From Mercenaria mercenaria (Eukaryota > Mollusca > Bivalvia > Venerida > Veneridae): DNA of 64,000 nt. The DNA lies in contig NC_069363.1 of the NCBI RefSeq assembly GCF_021730395.1, forward strand, positions 51,951,001 through 52,015,000. Direction: 5' to 3'. The notes under the pieces are model-generated. The model saw nothing but the letters and a program-made list of their open reading frames with translations. It had not been told where the DNA came from and did no database searches. Shown here piece after piece: positions 22,598-32,950 of this stretch. Positions within the stretch are counted from its first letter, which is position 1; the number at the start of each line of letters is the position of its first letter. A program made the translations under genes and the position numbers.

Positions 22598-22918
22598 TTA
22601 ATTCAAAAGTTTACTTTCTTTATAATTAATATATTCCTCCAATATGTAGAATTTGACATAACTATCCGACATAAGAATAAATGATACTTCTGTAGATGAT
22701 GAATCGTCAAAAGGATGAATGTCAAACTTTGTCCTTTCTGTTAAATAAATTTTAATTTTTTTCTGATACACACATACATTGTTCGATACGAGCCCATTTT
22801 CATCGATCTTGGATGTTATATTTATACTCCCACCAGGAAATGTACCTGTAAAACCATCTTGCCACCACCTAAAAAGAAAATGTGATATTTTGTATTTTTG
22901 CAACTGTCCGGGCGCCAC
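22598..22918 (-). CDS. Small Polinton protein, unknown
   Basis: A 106-codon frame beginning MAPGQLQKYKISHFLFRWWQ. It is rich in beta-strand-forming residues and has no motif that I can name. It sits between two other minus-strand frames with short gaps, as in a compact structural cluster. Confidence 0.35.
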   Translation of the reverse strand: MAPGQLQKYKISHFLFRWWQDGFTGTFPGGSINITSKIDENGLVSNNVCVYQKKIKIYLTERTKFDIHPFDDSSSTEVSFILMSDSYVKFYILEEYINYKESKLLN

Positions 22919-22952
22919 TATAAAAAACCTGATATCTATTATATAAGTTTAG

Positions 22953-24458
22953 TTAAAACACATTTTTTAATAGTACATCCGGTACAGCTAGTTTATATTC
23001 TTGGTTTGTGTTTATAAAATCTCTATAATCTACGATATTTCCTGATTCCAAATTAAATGCATTAAAATATCCCATACCACTTTTAATCATATTTTCATAT
23101 AATGAATATATCCAGACACCGTGGCGATCAAAATACTTTTTCATTTTTATGTATGAATGTGTTACAAAGGATTTTGGTTCTCCTTCATTATTACCGCTGT
23201 TATATTCAAAAAGAAACACTTCACGTCTTACTTTTTCCAGTTCAGATCTATATTCTGCAAATTTATTTTCATGTTCGAGAATTACTTCAGCTAAATCATC
23301 AACTCGTTTTGTTGTAGCAACTTCAGAAGCAGACAAATTGTCAACAACACCTTTTGTTCTAGCTAATTGTGTTTCTTGTTTTAAGAAAACATTTTTTACT
23401 TCTGTAATTTTTTCCCAATTAGTAGAAATTGATTGAGTATTAGTGGTGTTTGCTTTAGTATTAGCAGTAATTAACTCTCCTTATTTAACTGATTTTTCAA
23501 CTACAAAGTTCAGTTCATTTTTATTTTTTTCAACTTTAGCATTAAATTCGTTGATATCTTTTTGTAATAAACCTGTAAGTGTATTTAAGTCTGCGTACTT
23601 TAAATTGTGACGTGTGTCGACATTACTAATCAAAATCCGAAGTTGTTTCTTAAAGTTTTCTATTTTAGAATTGAGCTCTTTTTTAAGGTTATTTAATGTA
23701 GCGTCATGGTCATCACCTCTTTGCGAAGCAGCCTTTTCCAGTTCAGATTTATATTCTGCAAATTTATTTGAAAATGTATCGAGTAAATCTTGGTGTTTTT
23801 TTGTAAAGCCAGTATTTAGTTTATTTATTTCTGTTCTGATTTCTAACTGATACATATTTTGTAACTTTTTCTCAGCTTCAATAATTTTGTCTTTTAGTTC
23901 TTCATGTTTAATCATGCTATCTTTTAATTCTTGAATTTGAGTGAATAAAATGTTTAAATTGACTCGAAATACTTCTTTTATGTTTTCGTCTGTCAAATCA
24001 GATTTCTCTTCAAGTTCTTTAATAGAATCAACCATAGCTTTCATTTCTTTTTCAATTTTATCTTGTAATTGAATTATTAATAATGAATTCTTTTTAAAAT
24101 CTTTTGTTAATTCTTCAATATTCTTTACTTCTGTTTCTAGTGTCTGTTTTATACTTTTGATATCTTCAAGATTATAGTCATCTATTACACTTTGAACTTT
24201 TTTTAAACATAAACCGTCTTGAAACTGCATCGTTGGGTTTATCTGGATTTCTTAGGTTAATAAGGTTATTACCTCCCATATCTAATGCTCTGATCATTGT
24301 GTTATCAAGTTCTTTATTTCTGTGAAGATACGATTCCGATTCTTTTTTAAGTTTTTTGAATTGTTTTTAGTAGCATAATCACTTAAATCAATATCAAATT
24401 TAACTTTACTTATACTGTCGGGTTGATTAATTTGTTTTACATCATTAAAAACTCCCAT
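22953..24458 (-). pseudogene. Coiled-coil fibre-like region of the Polinton
   Basis: Read on the minus strand from MGVFNDVKQINQPD, a start that I recognise from fibre-like genes in invertebrate Polintons, the region passes through FDIDLSDYATKN. It then has long heptad-like stretches rich in Glu, Lys, Leu and Ile (for example LTKDFKKNSLLIIQLQDKIE), and ends in a globular-looking tail (HGVWIYSLYENMIKSG). A segment around FAEYKSELEKV occurs twice, so part of the coil is internally duplicated. A trimeric fibre or attachment role is inferred. It is broken at a few points and is treated as a fossil. Confidence 0.55.
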
Positions 24459-24469
24459 CTATATATTAC

Positions 24470-25119
24470 CAGTAAAGTTTTTTCTTAAAAACTTCCTTGG
24501 TGTGTCAATATATAAGAAATCATATTTTTGATTTGTTGCATTAGCAAAGGAGTTAGGGTTAATATTTTGTTCATTACAAATCATATCATTTTCCCGTTTA
24601 CCTGGACTTTCAAATAAAATATAATGTGAACAGTTAATCCGAATATCTTTTGGTGCTTTATAGTTAGACTGACTTAAATAAATAACACAACAGTTTTTGT
24701 GACGTCCCTGAATAAAGTATTTGTTATTTCATTCTGAACCTTTTTATCTTCACATACAAAATCATCAAATATTACTACTTTTTGTTTTTCTGACTCAAGA
24801 TTCTCACAGGGTTCAATTTGGTTGGGATCAGCCGAATATTCGAGTATTTCATTTGGATTTATTTTATTTTTTCTGCAATTCCATTTAAGAGTTTAATTAA
24901 ATCCTGATATTACGATTGTTCTAGGTTTTTAGCATAAAGGTATAATTTATCACAATATATAAGAGGTTTTCGTATCATATGCATTAATGTATTTGTTTTG
25001 CCAGATCCAGAAGATCCACATATTAACATTCTAAAACATGAATCCGGCATAAAAGGATAATGTTGTTTAAAGTTATGGTGCTTGGCATTACTTTTTGTAT
25101 CATAATTTGGAATTTCCAT
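24470..25119 (-). pseudogene. Polinton packaging ATPase (A32/FtsK-HerA type)
   Basis: The minus-strand start MEIPNYDTKSNAKHHNFKQH is followed by the Walker A loop in MLICGSSGSGKTNTLMHMI (about residues 32-50). The pattern (aromatic, then CGSSGSGKT, then LYLYAKNLEQ) is typical of the A32-like ATPases that package DNA in Polintons and related viruses. A Walker B-like stretch (KVVIFDDFVCEDKK) is encoded further on, near 24750-24790. The region is broken and is treated as a fossil. Confidence 0.8.
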
Positions 25120-25190
25120 TTGTATATTATATAATATAATAATATTACATTATCTTACATTATCTTACATTATCTAACATTATTATATAA

Positions 25191-26161
25191 ATGCAATCAA
25201 AACTTAATGAAATAAGAATAGGAAAAATTTAATCGGACAAAAGATGAGAAATTTAAAAGAAGAAATAATGAGAGAAAAAAATTTAAAAAGCTACAAATCG
25301 GGATATCTACACTGAAATTTATAAACCAATTACTGAAGGAATAGAAAGTCAAAAAGAACAATTATCAAGTCAGTTAAAAGCATTACCTGGAATTAAGGAG
25401 CAATTAGCGTTACTAGGTGATGAAATGAAAGACATACAAACATATCAGGGTTTACCACAGCTATTCCAAGAACCACTACCAATTACAGGGTCTCCTGAAG
25501 ATCATGTGGGTTTGGATATGGATAGGGATGATGGTGATGAGTTTGAAGACACTGAAGAATTTCCTGAAGAATTTGCGGCAAATTTAGATATAAATATCGA
25601 TAAAGATGTATTATCAGAATATGGATTGCCTACATTAACAGAGTTAGCAATAAACAAAGATAAAGATGATTGGGTGCAAATAAGAAAGGGGGTCACCGAG
25701 AAATTAAAGGTCTTTACTCGTGATATAAATAAATATAGTAAACAAGAACCAGACAAAATAATTAAATTTTCAATGCAGAACCTATGGCTGCAGGTGAGTA
25801 TGTTTCAGAGTTAGAATTACATAGAGAAAATCTTAAAAGATACAGTGAACGCTTATCAAAAATGATTAAAGACTCAAAGGTATTTGGAAAGGGAATAAGA
25901 TATCATAATTCATATAAAGTTTCACCAAATGGACATTATGTAGCGATAGGAAATAGGCGCTTCCGCATAATCGGTATGTGTCGCGCACTAAACTGTTTAC
26001 GTATGCACCGGTTAACAACATCGATGTGTTCCGGCACTCGCAGTCAGAAAGGTAAGTTTTATTTCTCAAAATATTCTGTTAAGTACTATTTGTCAACGTA
26101 TAAACACATGTTCAGTCCAAACTTACGATATCAAAGATTGAATTTAACCCGGATTTTTTAG
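25191..26161 (+). pseudogene. Late plus-strand region of the Polinton, unknown
   Basis: Reading begins at MQSKLNEIRIGK near 25191 and passes a Lys/Glu-rich helical part, an acidic block (25500-25600; DRDDGDEFEDTEEFPEEF) and a segment with EYVSELELHRENLKRY. The acidic and helical make-up would suit a minor virion or scaffold protein, but no family is recognised. The region is broken at a few points. Confidence 0.4.
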
Positions 26162-26648
26162 CGAAGCCATTTGAAATCATTGATTTTAAAGGTGTGTAGT
26201 TCTGTTCTGTCATTCTCTATTCATAACTTGTGTTTACACGAATCTTCAAAATGTGCATATTTATGTGGGTTTCATTGGTGAACCAGTGGCGCATGGAAGC
26301 TCAATATACTGTTAATGGCAGTTGGTAAGTGGGAATGGTCAATTATTTATGGTTTGTTTTTGGTTTGCAAAATAATCAAAATGTTAGTTTGACAGACGAC
26401 AACAACAACAACTCGTTATAGTTTGTTTCAAGACATCTAGAAAATAGAATAATAGAATCATTTTGATTTTGTTCGATGATACAAACTGGAGCATATTATG
26501 ATCTGTTTGTTGGATGATTTTAACATAATGTTTTAACTGAAAATTGTTTTATGGTACTAGAAAAGGGTATTGCAGTTTTTCCTTGAGTACCAATACTTTC
26601 GGATAAAATTTATTTCGGATGTAATATTTGGCTACTGTAGTATTATAG

Positions 26649-26799
26649 TTTTCAGGGTACAAATGCATTGAGTTAGTATTTTAAGACTGGTTGGTTTTGG
26701 ATTTTTTAAATTTGAATTGGCCGCCTTTGGATTTTTTAGAAGAGGTCAAGGGGTCAGGTGAGGTCAGATTGGCCCAGAAGCCTTATATTTAATACTACT
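26649..26799 (-). repeat. Polinton right terminal inverted repeat
   Basis: The reverse complement starts AGTAGTATTAAATATAAGG and pairs with 15930-16080. The differences seen by eye are about four substitutions over ~151 bp. Confidence 0.92.
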
Positions 26800-26805
26800 C
26801 ATATA
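26800..26805. repeat. Polinton target-site duplication, right copy (CATATA)
   Basis: An exact match to 15924-15929, directly outside the right TIR. Confidence 0.9.
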
Positions 26806-29107
26806 GGTATATCACCGATGCCTTGGCTGTACTTCGCCAGTAATGCTGAACCGTCTATAAGCTGGCACTCTCTTACTATCTCAGTAGATTACCAAACTCT
26901 GGGTCTCTGTCTCAGCTTCCCGATGTTCAGCCTATATATGCCTATATATGCTATCGTATATAGCATTCAACTACCCTTAAGATAAAACTCCTATGCACTG
27001 GCCCTATAGCTCGAAACCTTATTGAAATTCTGCAACTCTTCTTTAGTCTATAAACTTCCAAAGTCTTCTTTTTAATATTTAACGACACAATATAACAAAA
27101 GATGCACAAAATGTAAAGATAAAATAATATATGACATGATATAATATAGAACGGACACAATGTAATGAAGTATGGACATAGTATAGAATGCACATATTTC
27201 CATCCGATTCGTAAACACATGACTGATATTTTTTCTTACATATCGTCTACATGTTAGCATTTTATTCTGGCAGATTATTTTTCTTGCATACCGTATTTTA
27301 CAAATAACAGGTAGAAATATTTCCTTTGTAGCACTCTTCCTTATAGTAGAGCGCGGGAAATTAACGTCCGTAAGCAGGAGTGACGTCATGATGTTTTGCG
27401 TTACGCACAATAACAAATAGTTCCACTTAAGTTTTATCGTTTGTAGAGTAACGTTATGTTCTTATGGTAAACTAACGTATTTTGAATCGAGAAATATACT
27501 ATAAGGAACGGAGATTATCAAGGTACCTGCTTTTTTCGTATTTTCGTATTTTTACATAAACAATATATTATCAGTGCATGAACTACTAGTTGTCATTAAC
27601 AGCACGAGAGTCATCTGGCATGGGGGGGGGGGGGTGCCAGATGGGTTTTGCCGGCATGGGTAAAATCACTGGAAACGCCAGTCCGGCGTGCAAGAAAGAT
27701 GTTTTTCGTAATATAACCAAAAATATCATAATATTATTACAAAAACACAACATATAACGATATAATCACATAACATAAATATGTTTGCACAACATGTAAA
27801 TATTTCGGTATATAATATAATAAAAAAACTTAATAATAGAATTTCATGACTACAAAAGACCATGCCGGCGTTCCATACGTGTCTTTATTTCCTATAAACT
27901 CATGCGGTTCTCCTGGGCCTCCCTCGTCATCGGTAGATTTATTGGTTGTAGTGTCATAAAACGGTCCTTTCTAATACACAGCTGTACAGACATCTTGTTA
28001 ATATTTGGTTCCATATATTTTTGCATAATTTGGGCAAGATCAAAATTATACGTTTGCCATCTGTCAAATAATTTCTAATTGGTCAAAATGGTGGAAAACA
28101 AAATGGCCGCTGAATTAAGATATTACATGTAGGGATATTACACGTTTTTGTGTATTAACGGCTGAAGACGCTCGCGTGAATGTTTGTGACCTTGGTCACA
28201 GACATATCCCAAGGGCTTCTGCAAACGTTAATGTACAAAACAAACCTGTATTGTCGCTTTTCTTGCCTAAAAAAGATGCCATGAAGACTAAATGTATTGT
28301 TTTGTGATGACTTTACGATTCCGGTACAATTTATAATTCCCAATATGTTGTTCTTCAAAACGGTAACCATGATTGTTTTAGATATCCATAACCGGGGCCC
28401 ACAAAATCAACAACACTACCAAGAGCATGTATTGAAGGTATTTAAACGATGTTTCTCATTTCTCGTTATTACATGACATTACGCATAATTTTGCATATTA
28501 TAATTTAAAAATTGAGCAGGAACACAGTTTCAAGAATGATAACTTTACATTCGAGTTATTTTGAGTAAGAACACATTTAATATACATGTATTTAAAATGA
28601 TAAGTATGAAAAGTTTTCAAGATTTATATGAATTCTATGAGAAATCAAATAAAAACATACCGACTGATACTTTCAAAAATCATTGCTATGATTCCTAAAA
28701 ACGAACACTCGCATTATAATACTTTCACGGTTATCGTCAAAAATTGAACCGATATTGAGTTCAAAAGGGAGAAAACAGAGGGAGAAACCGGTAAGCACAT
28801 TGTTGACTCCGTAGGGGAGAGGGCAGTGCGTTTTGGGTGGGTAACTGATACAGCAAAACAAACCGTAGTTTAAATTGCAACTGTTATGCTACAAAAATGA
28901 GGTTATTATGGAAGAAACGAGACACAGATATCAGATGTCCATATGCCCTTAATACACATACGCCCCTGGCAAATCATTTTAAAAATAACAAGGAATCGGT
29001 AAAATCGAATGATGCTCCCAAATGCATGTGCTTGTCCCAATATGGGGAATAACGTATAAGAAACCAAAAAAAAAAATGGACATAATAGAAAGGAGAAAAT
29101 TGGATAA
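26806..29107. other. Right flank of the Polinton and gene-free stretch
   Basis: The first few hundred bases may be the remainder of the Gypsy-like LTR: a palindromic stretch at 26937-26972 closely resembles 15891-15924 on the other side. A hairpin with CATCTGGCA and TGCCAGATG arms around a 13-G run lies at 27612-27643. No protein gene is recognised. Frames near 28155 and 28673 (minus) lack any domain. Confidence 0.45.
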
Positions 29108-29893
29108 AGGGAGATAAATCAAAAACTAGGTAAGGTAGAGTTATTATTATTATTATTATTACTATTATTATTATTATTATACCAGATTTATATAGCGTCC
29201 TTTTCATGATCAATTTCACGTTCAAAGGCGCTTTACATAGTTCAATGCAGCCACACACGGCGCATAATTCATCCTCTACTAGTACAGACACAGAGCGATC
29301 TGACCAGTGGGACAGAGTGAGACAAAGCCCCCACGACAGAGAGATCAGAAATCCGATACAGGCTTGTCCGGCTAACTTAGCCTAGCTCGTTACGAATAGA
29401 CAGCCTGGTTCTTTAACGTGCCCAGTGTATAGTACTGATACACGCAAGGATTGCCTCGGTTCCTGACCAGTACACCTCTAGTTGGGTGGGAAACACTGAA
29501 AAGCGTTTCTGAAAATTCCCGAGTAGCTGCCGGGGATAGGACCCCCGACCTCAGGATTGGAAGGCCAGTGTGCAAACCACTGAGCTATCCGTCCATTATG
29601 ATCAATGGCCTCTATCATTTTGTGAAGATGCAATGAAATGCCTTTAATACTTTTCAAGTAATGCTCAGGACAAGCCTTATTTTGTACAATAAAGGGAGAT
29701 AATTCAAAAACTAGGTAAGGTAGAGTTTATATTCTTTCACACTGCACTTTGTCTCAATGGCCTCTATGATTACATGATGTTTCAATCAAATGCCATTAAT
29801 ACTTTTCAAACTATACTCCGGACATAAGTGTGACGGACGGACGGACGGACGGACAAAACGGCAACTATATGCTCGCCCTTCGGGGAGTATAAA
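29108..29893 (+). mobile_element. Pearl-like non-autonomous element with (ACGG)n tract
   Basis: Two monomers of a core starting GGGAGATAA and continuing CAAAAACTAGGTAAGGTAGAG (29108 and 29694) are followed by an (ACGG)n run at 29832-29854 and a short tail with CTCGCCCTTCGGGGAGTATA. Tandem cores, then an ACGG microsatellite, then a fixed 3' end is the layout described for bivalve 'pearl' elements. The first core is interrupted by a minus-oriented SINE (29141-29595). No protein is encoded. Confidence 0.7.
29141..29595 (-). mobile_element. tRNA-headed SINE, copy 2, inside the pearl-like element
   Basis: The same family as 9013-9450, on the minus strand. The tail (TTA)n is at the left and the tRNA-like head (…GAGCTATCCGTCCA on the plus strand) is at the right. 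The core sequence of the pearl-like element resumes after 29596 at ATCAATGGCCTCTATCATTT, which aligns to CTCAATGGCCTCTATGATTA in the next core, although about 25 bases of core seem to be missing at the junction. Confidence 0.88.
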
Positions 29894-30429
29894 AATAATA
29901 TATTAACAGCACGTGAATTGCCTTGTTTGTACACGATTTTTCTTCCGTTAATCCGTGGGCGAATCCAGGGAAAAAAGTAATTTTTGTGCAAGAATGAACA
30001 AAAAAGTTAGATGAGAAGTTCCGCTGTAAGTATTTTAAGCGTATTTTAAGCGTTGGTATTTGTTTAAATAAATGCAAATAAAACATATTATTTACTTTAT
30101 TAATAAAATGTTTAGAAGCTACATTAAACGAGAAAAATAAATTTAATTATCATTTTTCATAAGAAAGTACGATAAAAAGCAAGATGTAATACTTTAAACA
30201 TCTCTATTGCCATGGTTACTTTAAAGGTTACGGTAAATAGGGTACCGTGTAAAGTGTTTGATATTCTGCTAATAATATTGCCCTAAAATTCCACTTGGTT
30301 ATATCAAGAATGGCACTGAAGCCTACGAAAGGAAAACGTTATAAAATGAGAGAAAATGCGTTTCCTGGAAATACGAGTCCCGCGAAATATACATTTTAAG
30401 TTAATATTAGAAAGCTAACGCGCAGATGA
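29894..30429. other. AT-rich stretch between pearl-like element and LINE
   Basis: No gene or repeat is recognised. Confidence 0.4.
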
Positions 30430-30545
30430 ATATAATTATCAACTACGCAGACCTCTACTGATAATAGTAAAACCGAAATACAATGAAAAGTGTAGAATAT
30501 CTTACCGTTGTCAACGGTGAAGCGAAGTCTGATATTGCTGAAGTA

Positions 30546-30972
30546 TTATTATTATTATTATTATTATACCAGATTTATATAGCGTCCTTTTCATGATAAA
30601 CACGTTCAAAGGCGCTTTACAGCAACTGCAGCCACACAGGGCGCGAAATCATCCTCTACTAGTACAGACACAGAGCGATCTGACCAGAGGGACAGAGTGA
30701 GACAAAGCCCCCACAGAGAGATCAGAAATCAGATACAGGCTTGTCGGCTAACTTAGCCTAGCTCGTTGCGAAAAGACAGCCTGGTTCTTTAACGTGCCCA
30801 GTGTATAGCACTGATACACGCAAGGATTGCCTGGGTTCCTGACCAGTTCACCTCTAGCTGGGTGGGAAACTCTGAAAAGCGTTTCTGAAAATTCCCGATT
30901 AGCTGCCGGGGATCGAACCCCGACCTCAGGATTGGAAGGCCAGTGTGCAAACCACTGAGCTATCTGTCCACC
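30546..30972 (-). mobile_element. tRNA-headed SINE, copy 3, inserted in the LINE
   Basis: A member of the same SINE family. It is flanked by the 7-bp direct repeat TGAAGTA (30539-30545 and 30977-30983). The LINE reading continues across it from HIRSYF to NIRLRFTVDN, which shows that the SINE arrived after the LINE. Confidence 0.9.
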
Positions 30973-31545
30973 CATATGAAGTAGCTCCGGATGTGTTCTG
31001 GAACGTGGTAGCGTTCCATAGCCTTGCATATCAGTTGGTGGCCGATAGAGCTCTAACGTTGGCCAGGTCTAGCCACACCATTGTCAGATTCTCCTTCTCC
31101 TGTTTTGAATCTCTCAGTAGTTGGCTAATTGCTTTTGTGTGTTCCACACATCCAGAGAAACCAGGAATTCCGCCTTTCTGCACGGAAGTGTCCACATATT
31201 GGCCGTTGACCATGTACGCTGTCAGTCTTTTGGTTAGGATATACAAAAAGGTCTTGCCTTCTACACTAAGGAGTGAAATCTTTCTGCACTGTGACAATTC
31301 TTCTGATTCTTCACCTTAAGAACAAAACATCTCTCTGACATCTGCCATGACCTTTCCTCAAGACAATCCGTAGCAGTCTCGTAAGTAAATCTGGACACTT
31401 CTTGTATACTTTGTACGGTATCCCACTGGGCCCTGGGGATGGCTTGGCTGTTGCTTTCTTCACAACGTCCTGTACTTTTTTCTATGTAGGCTCGGCAATA
31501 TCCAGGTTCTCTGCAGATGGGTCTACATCTTCTACTCTGGGATAC

Positions 31546-31546
<1 letters not shown>

Positions 31547-31588
<42 letters not shown>

Positions 31589-32005
31589 CCAGATTTATAT
31601 AGCGCCCTTTTCATGATCAATTTCACGTTCAAAGGCGCTTTACATAGTTCAAATGCAGCCACACAGGGCGCATAATTCATCCTCTACTAGTACAGACACA
31701 GAGCGATCTGACCAGAGGGACAGAGTGAGACAAAGCCCCCACGACAGAGAGATCAGAAATCAGATACAGGCTTGTCCGGCTAACTTAGCCTAGCTCGTTG
31801 CGAATAGACAGCCTGGTTCTTTAACGTGCCCAGTGTATAGCACTGATACACGCAAGGATTGCCTGGGTTCCTGACCAGTACACCTCTAGTTAGGTGGGAA
31901 ACACTGAAAAGCGTTTCTGAAAATTCCCGAGTAGCTGCCGGGGATCGAACCCCCGACCTCAGGATTGGAAGGCCAGTGTGCAAACCACTGAGCTATCCGT
32001 CCACC
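31547..32005 (-). mobile_element. tRNA-headed SINE, copy 4, inserted in the LINE
   Basis: A near full-length member with a long (ATT)n tail (31547-31587). It is flanked by GGATACT (31540-31546 and 32007-32013). LINE sequence continues on both sides (VEGFLHEMHSEKANL on the right, RT fragments on the left). Confidence 0.9.
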
Positions 32006-32950
32006 TGGATACTCGCTAAGAGATTCGCCTTTTCGCTGTGCATTTCATGGAGGAACCCTTCTACCTCTTCTTTAGGTCTGATAAGCCTTTTTGATTTTTG
32101 TCTCCAAGCAGTTTGGATGCGAACTGGAAAGGGTTGGCTAGGAAATGTTCCGTCTTCCTTTTCTTAAGTCGCCTTGTCTTCCTGAGCTGCTCTGCTTTCC
32201 TCAGGTCTATAAGCCTAACCCGGAACTGGTCTGTCAGATTCTTGAGGCCGAATCGTTCCATTTCCTACGCATGCTTGAACCTCTGGTTAAGTCCGCGTAT
32301 CTGTCTTCTGAGTTCCTTGATCTCTTTCTCCCTTCTGTTTGACAGAAGAGGTGTCGTTTAGTGACATCTCTCCACAAGCCCAAATCGCTCTCTATCCATA
32401 CCTTTTAAAGGTGTTCTGCTTAGACTATATATTCCCATATCCTGCTGTTTGGAAAATGGAGTCTGTGTCATCATCGAAGAATCATTCATGGCAGGCCATT
32501 GACTCATTGCATCATTGCAAGTCTTTGCGGTGTGTCTAGCTGTTGGGTTGGTATCAAATTTTGTGAAGGAGGGTTGTCTTCCTGTTGTGCTTCAGGAACG
32601 TGGAGATTCTCAGCGGTGGTAAACCTGACTAGGATTCTCCTGCGCCTCACCAGGTTGTCCTACGTTTTGTTGCTGCTGCACTCCAGGCCTACAGCCTTCC
32701 TTTGACTGAATCCGCAAACCTCTGATGTTGTTGTAGACCTTCCCGCAAATACAAGTTGAACTCGCTATTCCGCCTGTCAATGTCCGTTGTACTAGCCGTT
32801 TCATTGCCTATTGTTCTGTCCCAATGGGTCTTTCATCCTCTCCTTCCCCCTATCCCGCCACTCTCGGTAGGCACTGGGGACTTTGCTCTTCTTCATCTAA
32901 TGCATCTTGTCTGTAGGGCTGATTCGTGCAGGTCTTCTAAACACACTGAA

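Larger units (their letters stand above)
15930..26799. mobile_element. Polinton (Maverick/adintovirus-like) element, 10.87 kb, broken
   Basis: Both ends are defined by inverted ~151-bp repeats starting AGTAGTATTAAATATAAGG, flanked by a 6-bp CATATA duplication. Parts in order: a PLA2-like gene, a retroviral-type integrase with a chromodomain, a small membrane protein, a nucleoside-kinase-like gene and protein-primed DNA polymerase B on the plus strand. Then a minus-strand cluster holds small proteins, a coiled-coil fibre-like gene and a packaging ATPase, and a last plus-strand region is of unknown role. I do not recognise a major capsid protein or a maturation protease, and the length is short for the group (usually 15-20 kb). 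It is a fossil with roughly ten or more breaks overall. About four differences between the two TIRs suggest fairly recent insertion. Confidence 0.92.
30430..32950 (-). mobile_element. Broken LINE (zinc-finger N-terminus, RT), interrupted by two SINEs
   Basis: Read on the minus strand. Near 32750 there is a Cys-rich finger-like motif (CICGKVYNNIRGLRIQ). Near 32060-32260 comes the basic linker before the RT (LANPFQFASKLLGDK). After the first SINE come RT fragments: SQAIPRAQWDTVQSI (from a P-GP-G-type motif), ISLLSVEGKTFLYILTKRLT, GIPGFSGCVEHTKAISQLL and MVWLDLANV. HQLICKAMERYHVPEHIRSY continues in another frame, and beyond the second SINE the coding reads NIRLRFTVDN. The finger plus GCVEH-type RT points to an R2/NeSL-like non-LTR lineage, but the clade is uncertain. 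Several frameshifts and stops make it a dead copy. The endonuclease end is not recognised. Confidence 0.75.

Noticed and set aside
31402-31602. Frame ending in a run of Tyr residues, and minus frames with poly-Ile
   Set aside because: These are translations of the (ATT)n tail of a SINE.
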